A stretch of 64,000 nucleotides of DNA from Desulfallas thermosapovorans DSM 6562 (GTDB taxonomy: Bacteria > Bacillota > Desulfotomaculia > Desulfotomaculales > Desulfallaceae), in the NCBI RefSeq assembly GCF_008124625.1, contig NZ_VNHM01000008.1:1-64000 (forward strand). Direction: 5' to 3'. The notes beneath the pieces are model-generated. The model saw nothing but the letters and a program-made list of their open reading frames with translations, did not search any database and had not been told where the DNA came from. Positions 56,889 through 64,000 of the stretch are shown here, piece after piece; the first letter of the stretch is position 1; every line of letters starts with the position of its first letter. The position numbers and the translations under genes were made by a program.

Positions 56889-57614
56889 TTGAAGCCTAAA
56901 TACATGTTAATTGCATTACTCTCAGTTTTATGTCTACTTTTCCTTGGCACCGGCTTTGCCAGTGCGGAAACTGAGCCGAGCAACGTTATTACAGTTAGCG
57001 GAAACGGGGTTATAAGCGTGGCCCCAAATGTGGCTGACGTAAATTTTGGAGTGATTACCGAAGCAAATGATGCGGGAACGGCCCAAGCCAAAAACTCTGA
57101 AATAGTTAATAAAGTTATAGCCTCTTTAAAAAACAGCGGTATACCGGCCAATAACATCAATACCGCTGGGTACTACCTTAATCCAAAATATGTTTACGAT
57201 GAAGGGAAAGCACCAAAGGTCAGCGGTTATGAGGTGCGTAACGAGATAACAGTGACGGTGCGGGATATCACAATGATAGGTAAAGTTATAGACCTGGCGG
57301 TAAAGAGCGGGATTAACCAGGTTCAAAATATCAGATTTTATGCTGAAGGCAGTACGGAACAAAAGGCCAAAGCCTTGACCCTGGCCATACAGGACGCCCG
57401 GGCCAAGGCGGATGTTATCGCCGCGGCACTGGGCAAAAAAATTGTCGGCATCAAATCCGCCAGTGGTAACTGGTATGATAATACACCGCAACCCATCATT
57501 TTCGAAAAAAGACTGGCTTTGGGGGCCGGAGCAGATGGTGCCATGTCTACCCCGATAAACCCCGGCCTGGTGGAAATCAGGGCAAGTGCGGAGATCGTTT
57601 ATATAGTCAATTAA
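56889..57614 (+). CDS. Secreted SIMPL-domain (DUF541) protein
   Basis: A 241-residue protein. Signal peptide at residues 1-26 (LLFLGTGFASA). The rest is a SIMPL/DUF541 domain: VITVSGNGVISVAPNVADVNFGV at the start, GYEVRNEITVTVRDITMIGKVID in the middle, and QDARAKADVIAAALG near the end. Family members are periplasmic or surface proteins linked to oxidative stress, function unclear. The TTG start follows AAAGGAGG by six bases; an upstream ATG has none. Confidence 0.87.
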   Translation: MKPKYMLIALLSVLCLLFLGTGFASAETEPSNVITVSGNGVISVAPNVADVNFGVITEANDAGTAQAKNSEIVNKVIASLKNSGIPANNINTAGYYLNPKYVYDEGKAPKVSGYEVRNEITVTVRDITMIGKVIDLAVKSGINQVQNIRFYAEGSTEQKAKALTLAIQDARAKADVIAAALGKKIVGIKSASGNWYDNTPQPIIFEKRLALGAGADGAMSTPINPGLVEIRASAEIVYIVN

Positions 57615-57660
57615 ACTGTGTTATAACCAGCATCATTCAAGTCCCGATTTTGGCCGGCGC

Positions 57661-57693
57661 TGGTCACCGGCACTCTTGTGTGCGGTGACCAGT
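57661..57693. terminator. Terminator between convergent genes
   Basis: CTGGTCACC (57661-57669) pairs with GGTGACCAG (57685-57693), extended by GCAC/GTGC with one bulge. It lies between the SIMPL gene and the minus-strand ABC permease. Confidence 0.65.
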
Positions 57694-57746
57694 TGTTCCG
57701 ACCGGGGTAATACTCTGCCCCGCCAATGGAGATAAACGTTAGTTGG

Positions 57747-59846
57747 TTACTCTGCAAAATAAGCCCTGATAAAGTCAGGTACATTATCACCCACAAAACT
57801 ACCGTATTCTAAATGCTCTTGTTCCTTTCCATAAAAGCTAATTATATATTTATCGTCACTGGCGGTATTACGGGTAAAAGCTGTATCCAAAACCCATTGA
57901 TGGAGATATTCCCTTAAACAGGTTTCAATTTGTTTTTTATCCTTGATTTCCAATCTCTTAACGCTTTCATTGCCCGGTTGACCGGTTGGGGCAAGGCCGC
58001 GCCTTCTTTTTTCCTCCCATTGCTCCCGGTTTTCCACCCGTTCCACCACGGCATAGGATATTTCCTCCGGTAAAACTCTGGCTTTTTGATAATAACCTTT
58101 TTCTTTTAGCCAGCTTTCCAGCAAGTAATCGTATTTATGCCAGGAAGCATGGATTTGTATATCCTTTTCGTGCCGTTCAATTGTTTGTGGTAGGTTCTCA
58201 ATCAATTGGAGGTATTTTTCCACGTTATTTTCGGTAATCAACAAGCTTATGCTGGCCCATGGCTCTTTTTCCTCCGTCATCTGTTCATAAGTTGCTCTCA
58301 TAACATCCTGTTTCATAATATCTATCGCTTCTTTTATCTCCGCCGGATCTAATATAACCGCCTCTTTATAACCACCGGTTCTCATATTGGGCCGCAGGGT
58401 GATTTTCTCCACGTCAGCGGGATTGACATGCAATATATCATAATACATTTCCTTGTACTCTTTTGATTCTTTGATGGGTTTAATAAAACCAGTGTATTTA
58501 TCGTAATCAATTTGATAACCCCTGGTCATGGTACTTCCGTCGCTTAGATGGTAAATAAAAAGGGCTTGTCTTTTTTTGTTCTGGTTTCCTGTCAGGTAAT
58601 TATCTTTTTTGTCTGCAATGATGCTCCGGTGCAGCTGGAAAATGTGCTGCAGGTTGTCTTGATCCGAGAATATATCTTTCCGGTTATCTTCACCGATGTT
58701 GTGGTAATAAAAACTGTTGCTGAAATAAACCTGTTGTACTTCCCCCAGCTCCGGCAGCCTTTTCTCATAACCGATCAGGTCGAACCTGACGCTCAGCAGT
58801 AAAATGATAACCACTGCGCCAAAAGCTGCATAACCTTTAAAACTCTTTGCTTCCTTAAAGAATCCCAGCGATTTTTGCAATAATATTTCGGCCACTACAT
58901 AACCAATTAAAGAGCCCGCCAAATATCCAAAAACCGTCCAGGCAAGGTTTTGTTGGGTTTGCTGAAAATAAAGTCCTCCCAGCAGCATAGTACAAAAGGT
59001 AACACCGTATTTAAAGATATTGCGTAACTTTTTAAAGGCAATTGACTGGGTGGCAGTTTCCAGATCTCTTATTTTATACAGGTAATTAGCCAGCAAGAAT
59101 AAAACAGCGCAGATGGTCACATAAGCCAGTACTTCGGTGCTGCTCATGGCCCGTTCACTTAAAGGATTAAAACCTTCCATGATCCTAGTAATGGGGGAGA
59201 GTCTTACTGATTGATAATCAGTATTAGGCATAAAGCCATATACAAAAAACTCGAGATTTTGTGTTACTAAAACAATTATACCAACCGGAAAAAGCAAAAG
59301 GATATAGGTTAAAACACCTTGCACCGTGGACATGCCCACCAGCATACCAACAAATACACAGGTAAGGAAAATCGTCAAATTCATTAAAGTGGTTATGCCC
59401 ATCCACCTGAATACATCATTGATACTGTAGTAAGTGCCCAGATCAAGAAATAGCTGTAACATGATAGAGATAATTCCTGTAATCAATACCGGTGATATCA
59501 ACAATACAATCCCGGCCAGAATATGGCTTCTGTAAATGCTGCTTCTTTTAATCGGAAGGCTGTGCAGCGCATCCGCCGGTATCCTGACGTGCAGGTAGCG
59601 AAATAGAAGAATAGCCAGTCCAACCGGTACCGTCAAAACTAAAATACACTGGAATTCTTGGTTTATGAATAAAAAGAGATTTTTAAAAAGGTTTTTGTCA
59701 GTAATGTACTCGTTACCCAGCATCATTAATATATTTAACGGAATTACAAAAATTAGTGCCAGGGTGTAAGCCACTGCCACCCAACTATATTTCCTAAAAT
59801 CGTTTACTAAAAAACCTTTATTTAAAAATGACGTTTTTGATTTCAT
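57747..59846 (-). CDS. ABC-type membrane protein with DUF6449-like extracellular/C-terminal region
   Basis: A protein of about 699 residues. The first half carries about ten membrane helices in an ABC-2-like permease pattern. The second half is a hydrophilic region rich in Glu/Lys (about residues 370-699), like DUF6449 proteins in YtrB-type export systems. It overlaps the ATPase gene by 29 bases and is preceded by GGGGGAAATT, so it is coupled to it. The substrate is unknown; such systems respond to wall-active agents. Confidence 0.78.
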   Translation of the reverse strand: MKSKTSFLNKGFLVNDFRKYSWVAVAYTLALIFVIPLNILMMLGNEYITDKNLFKNLFLFINQEFQCILVLTVPVGLAILLFRYLHVRIPADALHSLPIKRSSIYRSHILAGIVLLISPVLITGIISIMLQLFLDLGTYYSINDVFRWMGITTLMNLTIFLTCVFVGMLVGMSTVQGVLTYILLLFPVGIIVLVTQNLEFFVYGFMPNTDYQSVRLSPITRIMEGFNPLSERAMSSTEVLAYVTICAVLFLLANYLYKIRDLETATQSIAFKKLRNIFKYGVTFCTMLLGGLYFQQTQQNLAWTVFGYLAGSLIGYVVAEILLQKSLGFFKEAKSFKGYAAFGAVVIILLLSVRFDLIGYEKRLPELGEVQQVYFSNSFYYHNIGEDNRKDIFSDQDNLQHIFQLHRSIIADKKDNYLTGNQNKKRQALFIYHLSDGSTMTRGYQIDYDKYTGFIKPIKESKEYKEMYYDILHVNPADVEKITLRPNMRTGGYKEAVILDPAEIKEAIDIMKQDVMRATYEQMTEEKEPWASISLLITENNVEKYLQLIENLPQTIERHEKDIQIHASWHKYDYLLESWLKEKGYYQKARVLPEEISYAVVERVENREQWEEKRRRGLAPTGQPGNESVKRLEIKDKKQIETCLREYLHQWVLDTAFTRNTASDDKYIISFYGKEQEHLEYGSFVGDNVPDFIRAYFAE

Positions 59847-60720
59847 AACCAATTTCCCCCATCTCATAAATAAATATTTCTTCCAGCGTCAGAGGCAAAA
59901 TATCCAATATCAGGGGCTGGTACCGGGAGATGTGTTTGATGATTTCATTCTTCTTCCCTCTGATAATAAAGAGCTGGACACTGCCTCTTTTTTCACGGTG
60001 CAGGACATCATGATCTTTAAATATATCAATTGGAACATCATGCGGAAAAGCTGCCTGTACCTTATGTATGTCGGATTTTAAATCATCAAGTTCCTTTTCC
60101 ACAATTAATCTGCCTTGATGTAATACACCTATGCAGTCGCACAGATCTTCCAGTTCCCTCAAGTTATGGGAGGATATCAACACGGTCATTTCCCTGTCGG
60201 CTGTATCTTGAATAATTAAATTTCTGACTTTACGCCTCATAACCGGGTCCAAACCGTCCAGAGGTTCATCTAAAATTAAATAATCGGGCTTTATGGCCAG
60301 AGCTAGCCAAAAAGCAGCCTGACGCTGCATACCCTTGGACATGCGCTGTATTTTCTTTTTTTCATCAAGCTGAAAAACATTTTTTAATTGTTGATAACGT
60401 TCTTTATCCCAGTTGTCATAAACCTGTTGGTAAAACCAGGCCATATCTTCGACAGTGTATTGAGAGAAGAAGTATAACGAGTCGGGGATAAAGACTGTTT
60501 TAGATTTAACCTCTATATTCTCAAAAACCGGTTGGTTGTCGATTAGAACCTCCCCCTGGTCCTGGCGATAAATTCCGGCTAATATTTTTAATAAGGTTGT
60601 TTTTCCGGCACCATTTGATCCCACCAGGCCGTAAATGGAACCCTTTTTCACGTTGATACTGACACCGTCCAGCGCTGCCACGTCATCAAACTTTTTTCTA
60701 ATGTTTTTAGCTTCGATCAT
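59818..60720 (-). CDS. ABC transporter ATPase (YtrB/BcrA type)
   Basis: A 300-residue single ATPase domain. Walker A is GSNGAGKTT; the signature is degenerate (MSKGMQRQ); Walker B is YLILDEPLDGLDP; the switch His is SSHNLRELE. The C-terminal 90 residues are typical of bacitracin/YtrB-type exporters. It pairs with the downstream membrane protein and lies behind the GntR-type regulator, overlapping it by 14 bases. Confidence 0.93.
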   Translation of the reverse strand: MIEAKNIRKKFDDVAALDGVSINVKKGSIYGLVGSNGAGKTTLLKILAGIYRQDQGEVLIDNQPVFENIEVKSKTVFIPDSLYFFSQYTVEDMAWFYQQVYDNWDKERYQQLKNVFQLDEKKKIQRMSKGMQRQAAFWLALAIKPDYLILDEPLDGLDPVMRRKVRNLIIQDTADREMTVLISSHNLRELEDLCDCIGVLHQGRLIVEKELDDLKSDIHKVQAAFPHDVPIDIFKDHDVLHREKRGSVQLFIIRGKKNEIIKHISRYQPLILDILPLTLEEIFIYEMGEIGYEIKNVIFK

Positions 60721-61102
60721 TTTTTTCTCCCCCCGTGATCAAAACGTCCACCTCAGAGATGATTTTAATAATTTCTTCCTTTTTCATGCCCAAATAGATT
60801 GCTTCAGATAAAATCTTGACCAACTCTTCCCTGAGCCTGGCTAATTTCTCGGCATTTCCTTTGCGCGCGACCCGGGCGACAAAATTGCCCTTTCCCGGTA
60901 TTGAATAGATATAGCCCTGTCTTTCCAACTCCCGGTAGGCCTTTTGGATGGTGTTGGGATTTATAGTCAACTGGCTTGCCAGTGTACGCACCGAAGGCAA
61001 TTGTTCGTCTGGTTTTAAAACCTCGCTGATAATCAGTTCTTTAAATTTCTCCACCAGTTGTTCGTAAATGGGTTGCCTGCTTCTTAAATCCAGGTCAAAC
61101 AT
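60707..61102 (-). CDS. GntR-family regulator, YtrA subfamily
   Basis: A 131-residue repressor: winged helix at residues about 8-75 (QPIYEQLVEKFKELIISEVL, LPSVRTLASQLTINPNTIQKAY, then IPGKGNFVA) and a short helical tail for dimerisation. YtrA proteins repress their own transporter operon and are relieved by cell-wall antibiotics. GGAAAGGAGGG precedes the ATG; a longer upstream frame lacks one. A matching palindrome lies 23 bases upstream. Confidence 0.92.
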   Translation of the reverse strand: MFDLDLRSRQPIYEQLVEKFKELIISEVLKPDEQLPSVRTLASQLTINPNTIQKAYRELERQGYIYSIPGKGNFVARVARKGNAEKLARLREELVKILSEAIYLGMKKEEIIKIISEVDVLITGGEKNDRS

Positions 61103-61124
61103 TAACTCCCTCCTTTCCAGTCTT

Positions 61125-61151
61125 AACCGTACTATCAGTGTTAGTACAGTT
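61125..61151 (-). promoter_or_regulatory. Palindromic operator of the YtrA-type regulator
   Basis: AACCGTACTA, seven bases, TAGTACAGTT: a 10-bp inverted repeat with one mismatch, just upstream of the regulator gene. A TTGTAC (minus strand, 61158-61153) could be the -35. Fits autoregulation by the YtrA-like protein. Confidence 0.65.
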
Positions 61152-61224
61152 ATTGTACAAAAAAATCTACCGGTTGTAAACACTGGTAGAATAATTTAAT
61201 TATTTTATTTGCAAAGGGTGGGAA

Positions 61225-61548
61225 TTAGACGTCTATATTTTTACCTTTGTTAATTATTTCATCATGTAAGAACTGTCCCGGGTTAACTTTGTTATATTCT
61301 TCGGTGGAATAGGGCCTGGGTGAAATATCCAGATCAATGGATTCACTGATTTTTTTTAGCATTACGGCTTCCTCCAAGTAATCCCGGCCAAAATCCGGTG
61401 AAATTATAGCAATATCAATATCACTGTCTTTGTTTTCCAAACCACGGGCATAAGAACCAAAAAGAATGGCCTTTTCGACCCGGATTTTTTTTTCTTTTAG
61501 GGCGCTGATATATTCTTTTATGATTGCCTCAACTTGTTTTTTAGCCAT
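61225..61548 (-). CDS. MNT-type minimal nucleotidyltransferase (antitoxin of a HEPN/MNT pair)
   Basis: A 107-residue nucleotidyltransferase: ILFGSYARGLENKDSDIDIAI has the GSx10DxD motif of the catalytic site, all acids kept. In HEPN/MNT systems this protein AMPylates and so silences the HEPN RNase. It overlaps the HEPN remnant by 31 bases, with GGGGG lying upstream. Since its toxin is truncated, it may now be a solitary antitoxin. Confidence 0.88.
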   Translation of the reverse strand: MAKKQVEAIIKEYISALKEKKIRVEKAILFGSYARGLENKDSDIDIAIISPDFGRDYLEEAVMLKKISESIDLDISPRPYSTEEYNKVNPGQFLHDEIINKGKNIDV

Positions 61549-61713
61549 TCCATAACCCCCTTTGTTGCTGCCAGCAATTCCTCCGTATATTCATGTGTGC
61601 ATTTTAATTCAAGCTGTTTTCTTTTGTCCGGATATCTTGTCTCAATGTAGTATATTGAAAGGCGGCGCAAAAGGTCTTTAGTTTTATCATCCAATTCATT
61701 AAGTAGATTGGCG
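61518..61713 (-). pseudogene. HEPN toxin, N-terminally truncated
   Basis: An open frame of about 65 codons encodes HFANLLNELDDK, LLRRLSIYYIETRYPD and ELLAATKGVMEWLK, the C-terminal half of a HEPN domain. The catalytic Arg-x4-6-His lies normally near YxxARYPD; the Tyr-Arg segment (ETRYPD) is present, but the N-terminal helices are missing. The frame breaks near 61714, exactly where the opposite-strand hsdR fragment begins. Confidence 0.7.
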
Positions 61714-61715
61714 AA

Positions 61716-62138
61716 ATGCTGAAGGCATCCATTAGAAAGTACCAGAACAGAGCCATTGAAACCACCCAGGTGATTATGGAGTTAATTGAGCTTGCTAAAA
61801 AGATCAACGAGGCGGAAAAGCGCGGCGAAAGTACCGGTCTTACGCCGGATGAATTAGCTTTCTATGACGCCCTGGCGGAAAATGAATCGGCCCGGGAAGT
61901 GATGGGCGATGAAATCCTGATGCAAATTGCCAGAGACCTGACGGCGGCTATAAAAAACAATATCAGCGTAGACTGGGCCATTCGTGAAAGTGTCCAGGCC
62001 AAAATGAAGATGACCATTAAACGGCTACTTAAAAAATACGGCTACCCACCGGATAAAACACCTCAAGCCGTGGATATCGTAATGGAGCAAACTAAATTAA
62101 TGTGCCAGAATGAAATATGTAATAATGACATGTTGTAA
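61716..62138 (+). pseudogene. hsdR: Type I restriction enzyme HsdR, C-terminal remnant
   Basis: 140 residues matching the C-terminus of HsdR (DUF3387 region): IRKYQNRAIETTQVIMELIEL, GLTPDELAFYDALAENESA and KRLLKKYGYPPDKTPQA. The nuclease and helicase domains (over 800 residues) are absent, as are hsdM and hsdS. The ATG shown has no ribosome site, so it is a deletion remnant that is not expected to be translated well. Confidence 0.82.
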
Positions 62139-62634
62139 TAATCAATAATGAAGTTGAGCCAATTGCATAATTCCCAGCCCATGTATAACACGGGCTTAAG
62201 AAGCCAGGAAAAACTGTTTACCCAAAACTAAAAATCGCAAATACCTCTTAAATGTTGCCAAAATGGAAAGGTTTCACCTCATTGCTTGTGGAAATGTTCT
62301 TTGTACCCCTACAAATAACATACAAGCGAGGTGAAACCCTATAATGTATATTCTTGAAGGAGTACTTTTTCCCTTTGAGGTTTTTGCAAAAAATTTTAAT
62401 GAACAAACACTCCCGCGATTATTCGTTTTTTTATTTCGCTGCTCCTTTCAAATATTCATTCACTGGCTTATAGACGAATGTTTCAGGGGAGTTGTTCCTA
62501 TGGTGTAATGATTTTCACTGATCTGATAAAGACAATCTTATCTGCCGTGGCGAAAATAAATAAATGTCTGAAAAAAACCAGATTTTATAAAAGACATGTT
62601 ATAATTATTCAAGCTCAAACAAAGGGGCGAGAAA
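62139..62634. other. Gene-poor gap with an inverted repeat
   Basis: About 495 bases. It holds the inverted repeat GGTTTCACCTC (62270-62280) / GAGGTGAAACC (62328-62338) with extended partial pairing, and after it a short frame starting ATGTATATTCTTGAAGGAG (62344) that resembles the first residues of some transposases but soon stops. It may be the left end of a decayed insertion sequence. Confidence 0.4.
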
Positions 62635-62700
62635 ATGTCTGATAGCACCGGCCTTGAAATGGTAGAGGCATGGCGGTGGCGGAAATCAGGGGGGGCTAAA

Positions 62701-63240
62701 ATGTATTACTGGACAACTTATCCTTCGCCTGTAGGTCTGCTTACGCTGGCAAGTGACGGTGACAATCTCGTTGGTTTATGGGTAGAGGGGCAGAAGTATC
62801 ACGGCGCCGGCATACCCGAAGCAATGACGGAGAAGGACGATATGCCGGTTTTTAACGCTGTGAAAAAATGGTTGGACAGTTACTTTGCCGGTGAAAAGCC
62901 TGACGTTTCCCAATTGCCGTTAGCTCCCATTGGCAGCGAGTTTCGTCAAGGAGTATGGAGCATTCTACGGGAAATCCCGTACGGCAAAGTTATTACTTAT
63001 GGCGACATTGCAAAAAAAATGGCCGTAAAAATGAACAAGGAAAGCATGTCCAGTCAAGCAGTGGGCGGGGCTGTCGGCCACAATCCCATTTCAATCATAA
63101 TTCCCTGCCACCGGGTTGTAGGTTCTAACGGCAGTTTGACGGGATATGCCGGGGGTGTTGGTATAAAGAAAAAACTGCTTGAATTGGAGGGTGTTGACAT
63201 GTCCAACTTGTTTTTGCCCCAAAAGGGCACCGCTCTCTAA
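62701..63240 (+). CDS. ogt: Methylated-DNA-protein-cysteine methyltransferase
   Basis: A 179-residue protein (from ATG at 62701). The N-terminal part is the small ribonuclease-like domain; the C-terminal domain has GSEFRQGVWSILREIPYGKV and the catalytic IIPCHRVVG, where Cys accepts the alkyl group from O6-alkylguanine. Each molecule acts once. An ATG at 62635 with AAAGGGGCG is also possible, giving 22 more residues that are not part of the family; GGGGGGG precedes the start chosen. It appears monocistronic. Confidence 0.92.
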   Translation: MYYWTTYPSPVGLLTLASDGDNLVGLWVEGQKYHGAGIPEAMTEKDDMPVFNAVKKWLDSYFAGEKPDVSQLPLAPIGSEFRQGVWSILREIPYGKVITYGDIAKKMAVKMNKESMSSQAVGGAVGHNPISIIIPCHRVVGSNGSLTGYAGGVGIKKKLLELEGVDMSNLFLPQKGTAL

Positions 63241-63357
63241 AACATGCTGCCGGTGATAAAGCGTTTTGGGATGGTGCTGTTACCGACACGACCTTATATG
63301 AATATACTTGCGAGAATTCTCAGTTCAAATAATAAATTGATTATAAATTAAATTTAG

Positions 63358-63393
63358 GCCCTACTATTCTTTATGGAACAGTAGGGCTGTTTT
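63358..63393 (+). terminator. Terminator between convergent genes
   Basis: GCCCTACT (63358-63365) pairs with AGTAGGGC (63380-63387) around a 14-base loop and is followed by TGTTTT. Confidence 0.7.
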
Positions 63394-63427
63394 GATAAAA
63401 ATGGCCGGATCAGGCATTACTAGGCAA

Positions 63428-64000
63428 TTACCTTGCCAGCCGTGGTGCTATCCTGACTGCCACACCGGCCAGTTCCCCCCAGGTAACCGGGTCTTGGGGT
63501 CTGAAATTGCCACCGGCGTCTGCGTCCATCAGGTTAAGTCCTGCGGCTATGGCTACATAATTTTTCTTGCCGCTGCCGATTTGCGCGGCGTCCTGGTAAT
63601 CAAGAACAATGTTTAAGTCCTGGGCCTCGGCGACCTCCCGGTGACCGAGCATGTTCACCAGCCAGACCGCCAGGTCTTCCCGGGTCAAAATTGCGCCGGG
63701 GCGGAGTTTTCCCCCTGCTTCAACTATGTTGTAGTGCACGGCTTTCAGAATAACCTCCAGGTCCCCGTCATTATCCGTGACGTCGGAAAAGGGGGAGACG
63801 GTGGCGGTACTGTTGTAGCGGTAATCGCTGGGTATGGCGACAAGTACCCGCAGCCCTTCGCGCCTGGTAACACTACCGTTGGGATCAAACACTTCCGGTT
63901 CCGGCAGCAGCCCGCTTCTGGCCAGTAGCGCCAGGGGCAGCCGGGCCTGGTGACCGGCAATAATTTTATCATAGGCAATTAAGTCGGGATTATCACCGTA
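63428..64000 (-). CDS. S-layer-homology-domain protein, C-terminal part (cut by window edge)
   Basis: The frame is open to the last base, so this is the C-terminal end of a longer surface protein. Two or more SLH-type repeats are seen: the segment with DPNGSVTRREGLRVLVA, ILTREDLAVWLVNMLG, and FRPQDPVTWGELAGVAV. SLH domains bind pyruvylated secondary wall polymer and anchor the protein to the cell surface. The protein ends soon after (RIAPRLAR). The N-terminal function is outside the window. Confidence 0.85.
   Translation of the reverse strand, partial: YGDNPDLIAYDKIIAGHQARLPLALLARSGLLPEPEVFDPNGSVTRREGLRVLVAIPSDYRYNSTATVSPFSDVTDNDGDLEVILKAVHYNIVEAGGKLRPGAILTREDLAVWLVNMLGHREVAEAQDLNIVLDYQDAAQIGSGKKNYVAIAAGLNLMDADAGGNFRPQDPVTWGELAGVAVRIAPRLAR

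Noticed and set aside
62344-62510. Small gene after the inverted repeat
   Set aside because: About 55 codons with no ribosome site at the right spacing and no clear homology; possible decayed transposase start only.

Overview
The window looks like the chromosome of an anaerobic, endospore-forming Firmicute of the Desulfotomaculum/Peptococcaceae type. This is inferred from gene style, not from a marker gene. The pointers are several spore-coat genes (two CotF-like, DUF3231, a SPOCS-domain protein, a SleL-type GH18 lysin), an HdrD/DsrK-like iron-sulfur reductase, AdhE, S-layer homology domains, strong GGAGG ribosome sites with many GTG/TTG starts, and short intergenic repeats of the 'GGGGACGGTTC' kind. 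No rRNA, tRNA or CRISPR array was seen.

Layout. 1-6.1 kb: transposase tail, TetR regulator, coat genes, truncated hydrolase, GH18 lysin, very small genes, FMN glutamate-synthase-like protein. 6.5-19.6 kb: signalling and metabolism, with a rearranged hybrid kinase, larB, an MscS channel, a BON protein, adhE, a broken PAS-GGDEF-EAL gene, an HdrD-like protein and a PAS sensor kinase. 19.6-26.6 kb: a candidate structured leader, fmdE-like and trmO-like genes, then a complete peptide/nickel-type ABC importer with fused ATPases. 26.7-29.6 kb: a fluoride riboswitch ahead of two overlapping fluoride-channel genes, a lytic transglycosylase, and two overlapping YnfA-type genes. 30.1-40.2 kb: a large Ter stress cluster (three terD, terC, CitE-like lyase, phosphoribosyltransferase, StiP, HAD phosphatase, an AIM24-type protein and a two-domain TerD fusion). 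40.7-50.7 kb: CIRCE-controlled htpG, a prenyl-transferase paralogue, orphan pstC-pstA, an amidase, an LTXXQ protein, and a zinc-ribbon/protein-kinase pair.

The most interesting locus is 50.7-53.8 kb on the minus strand. It is an Agr-type peptide quorum-sensing operon whose members are a stand-alone AgrC-like membrane sensor domain with no kinase, agrB, a previously unlisted 43-residue agrD, and a six-helix membrane protein carrying intact GGDEF and HD-GYP domains. No AgrC kinase or AgrA regulator is present, so the peptide signal may feed directly into c-di-GMP turnover. 53.9-57.6 kb holds a peptidase relic and spore-associated genes. 57.7-61.2 kb is a YtrA-type regulator with an ABC exporter. 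61.2-62.1 kb is a HEPN/MNT toxin-antitoxin remnant abutting an hsdR remnant. The window closes with an alkyltransferase and an S-layer-homology protein that runs off the edge.

Several genes carry clean internal deletions or breakpoints (hybrid kinase, PAS-GGDEF-EAL, HEPN/hsdR, hydrolase, peptidase). This region has either undergone repeated recombination between similar domains or contains assembly collapses; read mapping would separate the two.
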